Numbered from the stretch's first letter, positions 10,967-23,240 are shown. The stretch is DNA of 64,000 bases from Piezodorus guildinii (GCA_023052935.1 CM041295.1:17236880-17300879), one strand, 5' to 3'. Notes: generated by a model not told the origin, from the letters alone. Translations and numbers: made by a program.

Positions 10967-11780
10967 AATAAATAAACGTTGATATAATCCGATTCGTTTT
11001 AAATGGCGGCCGATTAAATATGATTTAATTCAATAACTCAGTTATTTTTGAAAGTAAAGAAAAAAATTTATTAAGAGTTTTTTAACCAAAAAACCGCGAA
11101 AAATTATTTTTAAAAATTAAAATTTTATCCATAAATACAAATATAACTAAGTTATTATTTAAGATAAGAGAAAAAATTGCAGTGTTTTTTTGAGCGGACA
11201 GGACACCGCGATGAATAAAAAAAAAAAAAAAGGAAAAAAGTTACATCTTGCCTATACATACGTTTGTAACTCCGTTATTTTCGAAGACAAGAAAAAATTC
11301 TAGGGATTTTTAGAATCAGTACACCGCTGTTAATTATAAAAAGAAAAATAATTAAAATTTAGACTATTTACGGTATGGGGGACTATTTACGTATCGGGTT
11401 TTGTAATATCGAGGAAAAAGTATAGAATACTGATTTTTAAAAATATCTTAACAACTATTATGTTTATCACAATGATTGACTTCAACAGGGTAGGCAGGTG
11501 GTTTTCCTATCTACCTATTTACTCAGTTATTTTATGTTAAATAAATATTAATAAATTTAGTTAGCGCTTTTCGATAGAGAAAAAATTGTCTATAAAACGA
11601 AAAAATAATCATTGAAATCAGTTTAGAAATAGCAGATATCTTTTGAAATTAGCAGCGGTGATCGACCATTTTTTCTTGAACTATTTATTGCTTTTTATAT
11701 TAGTTAATTGCCTTTTGACAGTTATATAATATAACAAAAATAATTATTTGAAAATAATAAACCATTGTGAAATAATTTGA
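10967..11780 (+). repeat. repeat family F, copy 1 (tandem ~120-bp monomers)
   Basis: Begins AACGTTGATAT ... ATGGCGGCCG, then three diverged monomers of about 118-122 bp (from about 11030, 11150 and 11270). Each starts with a form of ACTCAGTTATTTTTGAAG, followed by GAGAAAAAA and AGGATTTTTTA. The end (11690-11780) ATTGCTTTTTATATTA ... AATAATAAACCATTGTG matches the end of the 14.5-14.97 kb copy. No coding. Class unknown. Confidence 0.65.
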
Positions 11781-12270
11781 AGCGTTTTTCATTTCGAGTC
11801 ATGAACAAACTCGCAACATTAACCTCATACCTTTAGAATTCCACATTTTTGTGGAAATGTGGTTAAAAACGACTAAATCGTGATTTGCAAACCGTGCCTT
11901 GCTCGGTTTTCCGTAACGAATAAAAATAAAAGTATGCAATCATCATTATTTAAGAAAAAAAAAAAGAAAGAAATGAACAGGTCACGCTATTAATAATTCT
12001 TCAAGCGACATAATTTAACGAAAAATCCTTAAATATTTCAATAGATTCTTAATGGGTCTAGGCTGTAAATGGTGAGAAGTCCTTGATAGCTTCACTCATT
12101 AATGAAAAGAAACTTTCGAAGGCTGTATTAATCCAATAATTCCCGTAAAGAAATTAAAAGTATCGGAAGTTTATAATTGAACATAGTTTATAATATTTCA
12201 ATTACATACCAATTCTCTTCTTAAAGATACGGTGAGATATATTGGTTTACTACCAGACAAAGCGGATAAA
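11780..12270. other. AT-rich stretch, nothing recognised
   Basis: No frame or repeat identified. Confidence 0.4.
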
Positions 12271-12299
12271 ATTAACTGATGGTTGTACATAATATTTTC

Positions 12300-12480
12300 T
12301 TTTGTTTTATATTTTCATCTCAAATAAATGTTTCCATCGAAACTCGACGAGATTCATTAAACTTTTTTCAACTCAAACTTCACTTAAAAGTTCTTTGATT
12401 GATTTTAAAAACGGAGGTAAGTGAAAGCCGTGAGTTGCACCAGAACTTTTAGTTTGAGATGAGAACGGCTTTTCCTCTGT
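12300..12480. repeat. repeat family H, copy 1
   Basis: Shares GTTTCCATCGAAACTC, TTAAACTTTTT, CACTTAAAAGTTC and AAGTGAA..CGTGAGTTGC with 51.48-51.96 kb in the same order. In the other copy an about 290-bp T-rich segment separates the halves. Confidence 0.5.
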
Positions 12481-12945
12481 TCGACCAGCTACTCAATTTT
12501 CTCAGGGAAACCTGAGACCTACCCCCGAAGACTAACGAGAAAAATTGCAGTGCAGGGGGATTAAACAAAGGTCTCCATGGTTAATGGAGACGATACCGTT
12601 ACCTCACGGTAGAACCCGATTAAAAGCTAAAATAAAAAGAACAATTGTTTCCAATTGCAAGTAACTATTCTACAATTCTGCGTGGTCTAATTTACCTTCT
12701 TTATAAGTGAAGCAGAAATCACGAATTAAATTGAGAGTTGTACAAGGTTTCAAAAGTAAAATTGAAACCATTTTTGGAAAAAAATTCTCCTAAAATCTTG
12801 ACAAAAAATAATAAATTAATATTACATAGATAAAGATTCATAGATAAATGTAAATCATTACTATGAAATTAAATAGAAATTTCCTAGTTTAATATCTAGT
12901 ACCCTATAGAATGTGCTAATCATTTCAATCGAATCATAATGATAA
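12480..12945. other. mixed stretch, no gene seen
   Basis: Contains an imperfect hairpin GGTCTCCATG..TTAATGGAGAC near 12570-12590; otherwise AT-rich. Confidence 0.4.
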
Positions 12946-12949
12946 ATAA

Positions 12950-12994
12950 AATGGTTCTCAATTCGTTTCGGGTTTATTCCGTGTCTTCAGGACT
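12950..12994 (-). repeat. GTTTCG/stem/CTTCAGG motif
   Basis: CGTTTCGGGTTTATTCCGTG..TCTTCAGGAC is the complement of a CCTGAAGA / GG..CC stem / CGAAACG pattern. Same type as the motifs of families A and B. Confidence 0.4.
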
Positions 12995-13411
12995 CACTAC
13001 ATTGTATTAAAAATTAATAACAATTACTATTACATCAGAACTAACAATATTTAAAATTTTCAATATTAAAACATACAGCAATAAAGGTAATGTTACCGCT
13101 TAACAAATAAGGGTTTCTTTTATTTATTGTCTTGGTGTCTATTTTATCAATTTTGTCAAAATGAAATAAAAATTGCATTAAAATTTTTTAAAGATATACA
13201 ATTTAACGTATATAGTCACATATATTTTGGTCCCTTATGGATTAGGGCTATTCTTAACTGTAAATTTGTACACAATTAATAATTTTTATAACTGATTGGT
13301 TTGTATTTTCAATCTTTTAATGGCATCAGCGCAATAAAAACTTAGGTGTTTCGAATTTATTTTAAAGGTTATCGTATCATTTATATTTTTGTTGACATAT
13401 AAAGATTATAT

Positions 13412-13560
13412 TAGGGGTACTCACTACGTTTGCTATAGCATATTTTTGGTGCTATTGTGCTAAACCCATCAAGTTTCTACAGGGAATAACTATAGAAACT
13501 CGACGGGTTTAGCAAAATAACACAAATAGCATGCTATAGCAAACGTAGTGAGTACCCCTA
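13412..13560. mobile_element. hairpin MITE with TA target duplication
   Basis: Inverted ends GGGGTACTCACTACGTTTGC and complement continue through most of the 145-bp unit (13414-13558), giving a near-complete foldback with a small loop around 13485. TA dinucleotides flank both ends (13412-13413 and 13559-13560). No coding. TA duplication suggests mobilisation by a Tc1/mariner-group transposase, though the GGGG start is not the usual CAGT. Confidence 0.75.
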
Positions 13561-13754
13561 TTATTATTTTATTATAATTATTTTTTCTATTTATAAAATT
13601 TTCGGTTTTTTAAAATCATATGATTCATTTGAATTCTGTGCTGCGCTAAAGCAATGGTGTTAATATTTTTTCTGTTACTATTGTGTTCCTATGTTTGGAA
13701 GATGGCTTTTTTAGTAGTTTGTCCTATTTAAATAGCACTATAATCTACACTATT

Positions 13755-13792
<38 letters not shown>

Positions 13793-14455
13793 ATTTCTCA
13801 TTAAAATGGGGTCTTGTATGTTTGATAGGTGGTTACTAATTTAATTGTGGTTATTTAGGCCTACTTTTATAGGTAGTGAATCATAGTTAGTAATTTTTTT
13901 TTTTTTAATTCCATTATTTGTTGTAAAAATAATTTTATAAATTGTTATAAAAATAAATTTGTAGAAGAACTAGGAACCGATTTATTAAGCAATTCCATTG
14001 AATCATTTTATTGATAATAAAAATTTCATTTAAACTTAAAGAATGAGGAAGAGATTAAAAATTATCTGATGGCATTAAAACGCAATAGCATCTCATTTAT
14101 TACAGGAATTACTTTGGGCTTTAGAATTCAATCGAATATAAAACAAGGTGATAAGCTTTTTTAAAAAAAAAGAAAAAGATTTCTGCTAATCTGGAAAATA
14201 AAAAGCCAATAATAAAAACTAACCATGATAACATTTACTAATTCACAACTAGTAATTATCCATTTTTTTTAAATTTTCTAATGTCTTTTAATTATTATCG
14301 TTTTACATGGGTATACATTTTCATATAGCGCCCGTTCTTATAAAATCAGCTATTTATGTTTTTAGTTGATATCAATTTCACTTACTTAAGTATGAAATAA
14401 TATATATTGAGCAATTGAAATTATTTCGATCGTGAAATGATTCGAATTTCAGTTT
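13560..14455. other. AT-rich stretch, no gene seen
   Basis: Holds an AT microsatellite (about 13760-13789), a T run near 13890 and no sustained frame. Confidence 0.5.
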
Positions 14456-14970
14456 ATAACGGAAATACTCGTTTTAGGGCCCCTTGCTCAAAACTCAGTT
14501 ATTTTTGACGATAGAGAAAAGTATATAAAGAGTTTTAGAATCAGAAGAGAGCTCTACACACAAACAAAAAAAAGTAAGAAAAAATGAAAAAAATTTAAAT
14601 CTCACTTATATATACGCTTGTAACGCTTGTTATTTTTGAAGATAGAGAAAAAAATTATTAGGATTTTTTAACCAAAAAGACGTGATAAATTATAAAAAAA
14701 GAAAAGAAAAAAATTGAAATTGTACACATAAATACGCTCATAACTCCGTTTTTTTTTTATTGACTATAGAGAAAAGTATGTATAGAGTTTTAGAATCAGT
14801 AGAGCGCCCAGATAAAAAAAATAAATAAAATAAAAATGAAATCTCACTTATGTATATCAATTATTGCTTTTCATATTACTTAATTAATATTTATATAAAC
14901 AGTTATACCCTAATATTATTATTAGGAAATAATAAGCCATTGTGTAATAATTTGCAGCATTTTTTAGAAT
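14456..14970 (+). repeat. repeat family F, copy 2
   Basis: Three monomers of about 125 bp begin near 14490, 14620 and 14740 with (A)CTCAGTTATTTTTGACG-like starts and GATAGAGAAAA. The end block ATTGCTTTTCATATTACTTA ... AATAATAAGCCATTGTG (14868-14945) matches copy 1. It is preceded by a short fragment of repeat G (AACGGAAATACTCGTTTTAG). Confidence 0.65.
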
Positions 14971-15164
14971 ATATAAACATTATTGACCAAGGAAACATGA
15001 TTTATTAAACTCAAAGAAGATTAAACTGAAATATTGAAAAACGCTACGAATTTATTTTACAACCCAATACATTAATACTCAAAATCATTTGATATGCAGA
15101 GCGACATTATATAGAAATATAAATTAATAAAAATATTTATCTATCAGAGAAAATATTGTATTAC

Positions 15165-15385
15165 TGAATAAAGGAAGTATAATGCAGGTTATGTTGAACG
15201 CTGAATCCATTGCCGTGAGCGTGGCCATTGCTGGTTAAAGACCTTGCGTTCTGAGGCGAGGGTATAGCTACAAGGTCTCCCGTGAGGAAACCACCAGGCA
15301 GTGGCCTTACATCATACCCGCTCCGACCCAACAAGGTAGGTATCTGCCTCATCATCACCAACATTAGGTCAATGGTGTAATTAAT
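15165..15385 (-). other. GC-richer fragment, possibly LINE 5' region
   Basis: An 82-codon minus-strand frame (15161-15409) covers a locally GC-rich block with Gly/Pro-rich translation (GYDVRPLPGGFLTGD). I do not recognise a domain. It could be the 5' part of a non-LTR element or a unique segment. Confidence 0.25.
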
Positions 15386-15561
15386 AAAAATAAAAAAATG
15401 AATTCGCAAAATAAAAATTCTTCAAAAATAGTACAAAAAAATAGGAGGAAACGTTAATTTGTCCTCGCAGGACACCTGATAAAATGAATTAGATATTTAG
15501 GCCAAGTAAACCACCACAAGATGTGAAATAATAGTTAAATGTGTTTAGTTAAAAATATATA

Positions 15562-16625
15562 ATTATAGGTGGAATAATCGGGAATCAGTCATTTTTTTTG
15601 AAAATTGTTTATTTGCAACGTTTCGGCTCAAGCTTGTGAGCCATCATCACGGCTACAAACATTAGAACAAAAACTGTATATTTATCTTTTCGTTTATAAC
15701 ACCTTGGTTTTGTTATTTATTTATTTTATTTTATTTTTTATTATATACCTCATGGATCTTCTACATACCTCAGATTCTATTTGTTAATAATTTTCTGTTA
15801 AAAATGTAGAGCCTTATTGTACTTACGAGTATATTGTTTTGTTTTTCCATTGTGTAATTTTGTAAAACTTTTTAAAAATAAAGATAAGCTGTAGTATTTA
15901 TATTTAGAGGGGAAAACCTTCAGGGTTTTTACATGAACCCTCCCCATACTACCTATGTTTAATGGTTTTCCTCAGTTTATGCTTGGACATGGCTCAGTAA
16001 TAGTACGTTTATACATATTTTTTTTTTATTGTGGTGTAATTAGTTGACCGTTGAGAATTATGGAAGGAATTAGTCCGGGTGGCGGTCATTAAATGAAAAA
16101 CTAAATAGTTTCAACTATTTTATTGTTTTCCAACGTTTCGACCCCCTTGTGGGTCTCACAGGGCGCATGGTAAGAGAATGGAAACTGAGTTTTTTGAGTT
16201 GGTTAACGTTGGAAGAACAAAATAAATAGTTGAAACTATTTAGTTGTTTCATTTAATGACCGCCACCCGGACTAATTCCTTCCAATAATTTTTTTTTTCT
16301 TACTTTATATTAAAGGCTAAAGTTTTGTTTTTTATGCTTATCATCATCAGATTGTGTATCATATTATCATTATTTGTATCTATAATATTTAAATATGTTG
16401 GTATATTTTCTGTTTTATTTCAAATGTTATCATTGTCACTACATTCAAAAGAAAATTTTCATTATCATATTAATATGTATCTCTTTTGTTCTGATGTTTG
16501 TAGCCCTGATGATAGCTCACAAGCTTGAGCCGAAACGTTGGCAAAATTAAACAATTTTCAAAAAAATTACTGATTCCTGATTATTCCACCTATAGTAGTT
16601 TCTACAGTCGACTATACATCCTCAA
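15562..16625. mobile_element. Penelope-like palindromic element A2
   Basis: Flanked by a 12-bp duplication TAAAAATATATA (15550-15561 and 16626-16637). Left module ATTATAGGTGGAATAATCGG ... AACGTTTCGGCTCAAGCTTG (15562-15650) and right inverted module (16500-16590), followed by the terminal TAGTTTCTACAGTCGAC..CATCCTCA. Internal family sequence includes TTATATACCTCATGGAT, GGTTTTCCTCAGTTTATGCT and ATGCTTATCATCATCAGATTG blocks also seen in A1 and A5. Interrupted by a different inverted-repeat element at about 16036-16284. No RT frame. Confidence 0.65.
16036..16284. mobile_element. inverted-repeat element C, nested in A2
   Basis: Arms of about 65 bp (about 16061-16128 and 16219-16284) begin GGAAGGAATTAGTCCGGGTG and read through GGCGGTCATT..TAAATGAAA. 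The centre contains CCAACGTTTCGACCCCCTTG..GGGTCTCACAGGGCGCA, another stem-plus-GAAACG motif. Comparison with A5 at 38160 shows A-family sequence without this insert, so C arrived after A2. The GGTCAT block near the ends is shared with elements B1 and B2. Confidence 0.65.
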
Positions 16626-16789
16626 TAAAAATATATACTGTTTAAATGAATAGAAAAAATCTAGTGTAACATGTGTTTCCAATTAAATAATCTTAGAGTT
16701 GAAATCTACAACAATACTAAGTTTATACGTTGTTCTTCATTATATATTACTTTTTACAACTTTGTATGTGAAATGAGATTTTTTCTAAA

Positions 16790-17000
16790 ATATTTACCTT
16801 CCAACGGTATATTATACTTCTATATTACTATTCTTACGTTAAAAAAAAAATATATATATATATATTTGTTCTCTTTTCTCCTTTATCTGGTTATAAAATA
16901 TGTTAACATTTTTATCAATGCTGACAAGATGAAATGGTAAATTGTTTTGAATCTACAAAATTAAAGGTTTTTTGAGGAAGTCAAATTAAAATATTAACAT
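16790..17000 (+). repeat. repeat family G, partial copy
   Basis: CTTCCAACGGTATATTATA..TCTATATTACT and later GTTAACATTTTTATCAATGCTGA..AAGATGA match 30.9-31.07 kb and 50.87-50.95 kb, with a (TA)n inside. Confidence 0.5.
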
Positions 17001-17099
17001 TTCAGCCCAGTGAAAATAGCTGTAACATAAATATAAATGGAACTTTCTAGTTAGAAAATAGAGTTAATAAAGATAAAATTATTTTTATATATTTTCCAC

Positions 17100-17850
17100 T
17101 ATATAATCTTCTTTTATATCGATTTTCTAGATATATTCATAAGCTTATATTGCTATTCCTATATTTTAAATATTTTTTGTTTATTTCATAAATGACAATC
17201 TAAAAGAGGAGAAGAAAATGAATTTGGTGCATTCCAGGTCTGCGTGAAACACGATGAAACGGAATTGCGTGAAACATAATTCGAACTTTTTGTCGATATA
17301 AACCATAAATAAAAATATGATAGGCGACACGGAAAATCATTTACTAACTAGGAACAGTTACACAATATTAGGTAAATTAGATTCGTTATTGATATGAAAA
17401 TTTTATATTATATATGTTCTTGATTACTGTTTTTCTAAATATATGTATATTATTATATTACTGTTCCTGTTTTGAATATTTACGTTTCTTAAAGAGAATA
17501 ATGAATAAAAAGAAATCAATTCGGTTTATTCCAGATTCACTTAAAACACAAACCGATAAAATCAACGCAGATTATTCTAAAGCTCAAAAATAACAGAATT
17601 TTAAATGAAGAAGGGAGCCTAAATAGTGTTTTTCCGCTGAAATAGAAGAATTTTCCATGGAAACGCTGGAAAATTCTGGAGGATCCCGCTTGTGATTCAG
17701 CGTGGTGGTTAGGGTGGCCAAATGTTAGTTATTTATCATCAAGGGGGGAAAAGGGTGGAAGGCCTACCATGAAAAGTGCTCCGTGGAAAATCTGCCGCAG
17801 CCTTGCAGTTTTCCTCACCAACACAGAATACAATACAAAATATATGAATG
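17100..17850. other. AT-rich, then a short mixed block; no gene
   Basis: The 17640-17830 part is less AT-rich but has no sustained frame or known motif. Confidence 0.4.
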
Positions 17851-18050
17851 AATGAATGAAAAAAGAACTTTATTCTGGGACTAAGTCCCTTGAGAATAAT
17901 ACACATGTACAATAAAAATAATGATTACAACTGGCCAAATAACACATATAAAACTAATAATATTAATGATTGCAATAATTATTTACAATTATTTTAATTG
18001 ATGAAAAGAGACAAAAATGAAAAATATAAATTAAAAAAATACAGTAATTT
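17845..18050 (-). repeat. LINE 3'-end fragment (same type as 8.4 kb)
   Basis: On the minus strand the sequence ends CAAGGGACTTAGTCCCAGAATAAAGTT then TTTTTTC and a TTCATTCATTCA repeat, matching the palindromic 3' end of the CR1/I-like fragment at 8395. Confidence 0.55.
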
Positions 18051-18057
18051 ATAAATG

Positions 18058-18255
18058 TATTGAGGATGTATAGTCGACTGTAGAAACTATTATAGAAACT
18101 CACAGTTTATGCTTGGACATGGCTCAGTAATGCCCTGATGATGGCTCACAAGCTTGAGCCGAAACGTTGGCAAAATTAAAAATTTTCAAAAACTGACTGA
18201 TTCCTGATTATTCCACCTATAATAGTTTCTACAGTTGACTATACATCCTCAATAT
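18058..18255. mobile_element. short Penelope-like element A3
   Basis: Both ends are inverted copies of ATTGAGGATGTATAGTCGAC..TGTAGAAACTATTATAG (18058-18094 and about 18217-18255). The interior has TTTATGCTTGGACATGGCTC, then CCCTGATGATGGCTCACAAG and TTGAGCCGAAACGTTGGC, then TGATTCCTGATTATTCCACC. It shows the outermost termini that are truncated in A1 and A2. I did not find a clear target duplication. Confidence 0.65.
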
Positions 18256-18434
18256 AGTTCAGATTCACAAATTATATGCTAGGCTTTGATTTGATAGGTC
18301 AGCACTGATAATTTTGTAACAATATTAGTCATTGATTTAAGTTATTTTCACATTCTTTAAATTTAGGGAAAATTAAAATAAAATGAAAAGATATTATGCT
18401 TTGTTTACAATTACCTTCATCAGTTCAATTAATA

Positions 18435-18440
18435 TATATG

Positions 18441-18503
<63 letters not shown>

Positions 18504-18527
18504 TTTTTTTTTTTTTTTTTTTTTTTA
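18435..18527. repeat. (TA)n microsatellite plus poly(T)
   Basis: Long TA run with two interruptions followed by about 25 T. Confidence 0.95.
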
Positions 18528-18529
18528 TT

Positions 18530-19150
18530 TTACAATTTCAGATTTATGAATCATTATATTACATAATATTTAAGTTATATAAAAGGAAACAATTTAAAAG
18601 CAATAAACAATTATGTAACTAGCAACTAATGATCGTTGACTAGTCGAACAAGGAACACGTAACGTAACGGTTCCAGGCTTCATTTCTATTGCAAGGTCGC
18701 TTAGATAAAAAAAAATAAGTCTATTCCGCAAGTAACAATTTGAAAATAAATACTGATACTTATTTCAATGTTCAATCGACTACTGCGATAAGAGATTTCT
18801 CTCAAAGAAATTATCAGAATGATAAACTTGAGTTGATAGTTCTATGTTGAAATTATTTCCTTATACAGTTTTTTTTTATTTTTTTTTTTTATTGCACCCA
18901 TTAGAATAAGTGTTAGGCATTACCTTACGATTTAAATATATAATATTTATATATTATAGTTCGTATCAATTTTGAAAATCAAGCATTGTCATTTGAAACT
19001 GTTATGAATATGTTATAATTCGAATAAATGAAAAAAAATGTAGGTAAGAATACTTCTACATTTAATTATATAAAACTAATTATATAAACCATTAATTATA
19101 TAAACCACCGACTGAAAGTACTATACTCTCTTTTTTCAAAATCATCAAAA
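18530..19150. other. AT-rich stretch, nothing recognised
   Basis: No frame, no tRNA fold; a short direct repeat (TTAATTATATAAAC) near 19060-19100. Confidence 0.4.
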
Positions 19151-19159
19151 TTAAAAATT

Positions 19160-19605
19160 AGACAGAAACTGAATACATACACATAACTTCTTAAACCAAT
19201 ATGGACATACGCTTCACAGATTTTTGGTTCGGCAAAAAAGACTCACATACAAAAACTGCAATCATTTCCATTCAAAATTTTAAGACTTATAACGACAGCT
19301 CCTTGGTACGCAACCAACAGTTGACCAACATATACGAACACTCTATTCTCGTTTTCACATTAAACTTAACGACACGACAATAGACTGATTAACGACATGT
19401 CAGTAGCTGCAATGCTGGTCAGAAGAAGGCTAAAACGAAGCTGGATGAGGGACCACCTCTGCTAGATTAAAGCCTTGGAAGAGGTGTTGCTGGACACTTC
19501 ACTTCCCCATGCCTACTATGTCTGATCTTACTTTTGTCCAACACATTTGCTGATTGTCAGACATCTTCTGACAGGTGTGAATAAAGATATAAAAAGAAAA
19601 AAAAA
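19160..19605 (+). pseudogene. Jockey-like ORF2 C-terminal relic
   Basis: Plus-strand frame around 19165-19383 reads LLKPIWTY, then KDSHTKTA, IQNFKTYND and VRNQQLTN. This is the order of the Jockey C-terminal block (KPIWTYG..LWG, SNI..IQ, FQNKVLR, V.N..L) with many changes. A stop at 19381 and later frame breaks show decay. The 3' end has GTGTGAATAAAGATATAAAAAG then poly(A) at about 19590-19605. Confidence 0.6.
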
Positions 19606-19609
19606 ATAT

Positions 19610-20030
19610 ATAAAACTAATATACTAAATTACTAACTCTTAACAATGATAGTATTTATAAATTCTTAAAAAAAAAAAAATCAGTTTGACTACTTTAATAG
19701 AGCTTAGCTTTTCCAATTATATTCTCTATACACAAGTTAATAAAGAACTTTTTTTATTAAAGTCAAGTATAAACATTTTTACATTGCACATATATGCATG
19801 TAAATATTTTCGTTTTCTATTGAATGTAATCATAATTATTCTGTAAGGCAACATATAGTAGCTTAAAATTGTAATAAATTAGTAATATTTTCTTTTATAT
19901 GTGTTTATCCCGACGTTAATTTAATGTTAATTTCAATCATGATATCTATTTAACCACTCTATATTCAATAAATGTGAATCCACTCCATTTTTAAGTTTTT
20001 TAAAAATGTTTTCTTTCTTTGTAATATTAA
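19610..20030. other. AT-rich stretch, nothing recognised
   Basis: No frame or repeat identified. Confidence 0.4.
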
Positions 20031-20130
20031 TGTCTTATAATAATTATAATAACAATAGCTTTATTTGCATCAGTATTGACAAAAGGAGGAATATACTAAT
20101 TATTGTACATAAAAAAAATAATATTATGTT
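20030..20130 (-). repeat. possible LINE 3' tail
   Basis: On the minus strand, AATACTGATGCAAATAAAGC is followed by TATTGTTATTATAATTATTAT, a typical LINE 3' end with simple-repeat tail. No coding remains. Confidence 0.3.
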
Positions 20131-20139
20131 TTTGCACTG

Positions 20140-22480
20140 TAAGGGCATGAATATGAGAACAATTAATTGTTCAAAAGTAGCCTGAACAAAATTGTACATT
20201 TATTGACAAAAATTCGACACCCTTAGAAAACTTTATATATATGTTGTTATACAACATTTAGTACTATTTATGTATGTGTCATTATTTAAGATTATTATAG
20301 GTATTATTTAATTTAATAATATAAAATTGATTTAATGTCCCAGAAGAAAAAAATAAACAATATACTGAGCGTTGATATATTCAGGCAGAGGTTGTAAAAG
20401 TAAAACGAAAATTTAATGTAATTGCTTAATTAAAAATTGTATTTTTGTGTCCTTTAAGAAACATTATAGGCACCTGAATATTGTTTTGTTGTTAAAATAA
20501 ATTGGTGGATTAAACAAACAGCCTATTTACTTAACTTCAAATTTTATAATCATTTCTAAAATCTTTATGGCATTACTAACTGAAAATATTATGTAAACAT
20601 GTATATAATTTGAAAATGATAAAAAAAAAATTAAAAGAATTTCTTTCGTTCTTTCTTTAAGCTATTCTTATTAAATGTCCAATTTCATTAAAATAATGAA
20701 TGATGTTATCAATAAAAAACATTATCAACAGAGGTCTTGCCCTTAAAATGGATAAAAACCGGCATTTCTGTCGACATTAAAACGACATAAAACATGCAAG
20801 GAGGCAGTCAGAGATTAGATAGAAGGGCATTACTCAACAATATTTTTTTTTTTTTACTCATATCAGTATCAACCAACGTTCATATAGTTCTTAGTAAAAT
20901 TTTATTCTTTTCCTGGGTTTTTTTTATATTTATATTCTCAATCCAGTAGCATGGAGGAACTAGATTAGCTATATAAAATAAATAAATAATGAATAAAAAC
21001 AAACGCACAAGCAATTAATAAATTGATAAAATGAAAATAAAGGGAACATTGATGATGCCGACCGAAACGCAGGCGGCCATTTGGCGGTCACCACTTGGAG
21101 AACGCAAGTCAGCCATTTGTAACTTCTCACTACCACAGTTCCCTTTTCATTCAATGTCCTAATAAAGCGAAATAAATACATCGAAATATCTATAAATAAA
21201 TAAAAATATAAATCTTATTTAATCGAAATATAATTGATACACTAAATTATTTTAAAAGACAACAACATTGAATTATTTGTGATATACCCATAGGCCGATT
21301 TGCATGTTTGTTGTTTATTGCGGAATAATTAGTGTCATATTTATTTTAAACAAAAATTGGGAATACAAATTTTTACTTTATTTAGTAGTTTTCGAAAATA
21401 ATAAGTCTAAACATATAACACGGCTTGAACAGTGATAAAATTTTATGACACTTCAAAGTTTTAAATAAACAAACGGATTTCAGAGCTTAAAAATAAAATA
21501 AACATTAGGTTAAAAATAAACGCTTGAAAAATTTAAAACTCTAGTGAATCAAATAAGTAAATAAACATTACTATTTCAGATTACAAAGTTCTGACTGCGT
21601 TATACTCGTGGAGCAAGAAAAATATGTGAACTATGATTAAAAAAATAAAATGTGGGGTTGGAAAAATCAATTCTAATCCAAGTTTTGTTGATTTTTTTTT
21701 TTTAGAAAACTTTAAAAAACCGCCATTTTGACGACGATTTTTTATATTTTAAGGTTGTTACCGAGCATAAAACTTTGCTATTTCAATGGTTTTTATTTTT
21801 ATTTTTCACTTGAAAATGGAGACTCTTTTTAGCACAAAACTAAATTTTCTACCTTCGTGAGAACAAGAGGCAAACATTCTCCTAATTTTTTTTTTCTGGG
21901 AAGCGTTGATTACTAATTTTTTAATACAATATTGCTTTTTAGAACCTAAATTTTTACTTGAAAATTCAATCCATAAGACAGGCACACGTGGCATCCTCTC
22001 TCCGTTAGTACTATACAAACATTTATATTTCTGATTCAATTTGATCCCCCTGATGGTGACTCACATCTTAAGGCTGGCTTTAGCATTGCAAAAATATCGA
22101 TCGAGTCCCCATCATTCATCTTAAATTAAATAGTATGATTTTTTGAATAAAAAAAAAATCTAATTGAAAATACATATAATTAATACCACTCAGGATTAAC
22201 AAAGACAATTAACGAATTCCACTTACACCTTTTTATAGCAGCTTTTCTCATATTATCCCGAAATCTGAAACTATATTTTCAAGGAGAAAGCTTGTCAAAA
22301 GAAGAATTAGTTGAACAATTAATGGAGAATGAACATTTTCGATATCATGATTTAAAGCTTACAACATGAGATGCTTAGGAAATCAAGTAAAACACTCATA
22401 TTTTTTACATAATTCTGCTATACATGAGTGCTATAAGGATAAATTGAGACGTTGAATTCCAAAAGGCACTAAAAGACATG
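20140..22480. other. AT-rich region without genes
   Basis: Only short chance frames. The 21040-21150 segment is GC-richer and includes TGATGATGCCGACCGAAACGC, which resembles the GAAACG motif without a clear stem. At about 22040-22070 CCCTGATGGTGACTCACATC may be an eroded family A fragment. Nothing else recognised. Confidence 0.35.
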
Positions 22481-22487
22481 TTTTTAC

Positions 22488-22875
22488 ATATTTGTATTCT
22501 CATCATTTGGTTTTATCAAAATATTTTATTTTATTTTAACTAATGAACACTCAAGTCCTTTAAAAACACGATTCAGAACTGCTATTATTTAGCAAAAATA
22601 CTATTTACACAATTAGTTAAGTTCTAAATCAAACTAAAAAAATTTCATTCAATAGATTAAAATAGCGTTGTTAATATAGGTAAAAAACCAATTCTAGATT
22701 CTAATCCGAAAAGAATGTGATAAGTTGGTTCAGTAATATAGTAATGAGAGATCTTTACACTTCCTGTAAAAATTCTTAGAATGGATATAGTATCTTTTGC
22801 AACTCAGCGTCGCAAATATGCTGCACTTGAAATAATTATTTTATGACAAAATAGAATAAATACCAAGCCTACTTG
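22488..22875 (+). repeat. diverged repeat family I, copy 1
   Basis: Shares ordered blocks with 35112-35450: TTTGTATTCTCATCATT..GTTTTATCAAAAT, AAGTCCTTTAAAAA, ACCAATTCTAGATT..TAAT, and TTATTTTATGACAAAATAGA. Class unknown. Confidence 0.5.
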
Positions 22876-22914
22876 GACATATGGCGTCTGGCGATATTGA
22901 GCTTGTCACTTATC

Positions 22915-23240
22915 CATCAAAAATATTCCATCCATAAAGACCTAAACATCCCATTAGTTGAAGACTTAGGCCGGAATAGATATACCCCTTTTCATTCCAA
23001 ACTCCCTACCCACACAAATCCGCTTATCCATGACCCCTCTTCCAAATATATTCCTGACAATCCACAGAGGCGAATCAAAAGAAGATGGCCAAGGGACCTC
23101 ATGTAAATTAGACATTGGAGTGCTACCAATAACTTCCTCACAGGAATATCATGTGATTTACTCATATATTTATCTTATTGACATGTATTAAATCGAATAC
23201 AGTTACAAATTTATTTAAATCAATTAATAAAAAAAAAGTC
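22915..23240 (+). pseudogene. Jockey-like ORF2 3'-end fragment
   Basis: Frame 22918-23105 reads SIHKDLNIPLVEDLGRNRYT, then FHSKLPTHTNPLI, then PDNPQRRIKRRWPRDLM. This is the last about 60 residues of Jockey ORF2, ending in the conserved arginine-rich RRWPRDL block. The 3'UTR follows and ends with AATAAAAAAAAAG near 23235. Strongly 5'-truncated. The 3'UTR words AGTGCTACCAATAACTTC and CAGTTACAAATTTATT tie it to the copies at 6.5 and 39.6 kb. Confidence 0.85.
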
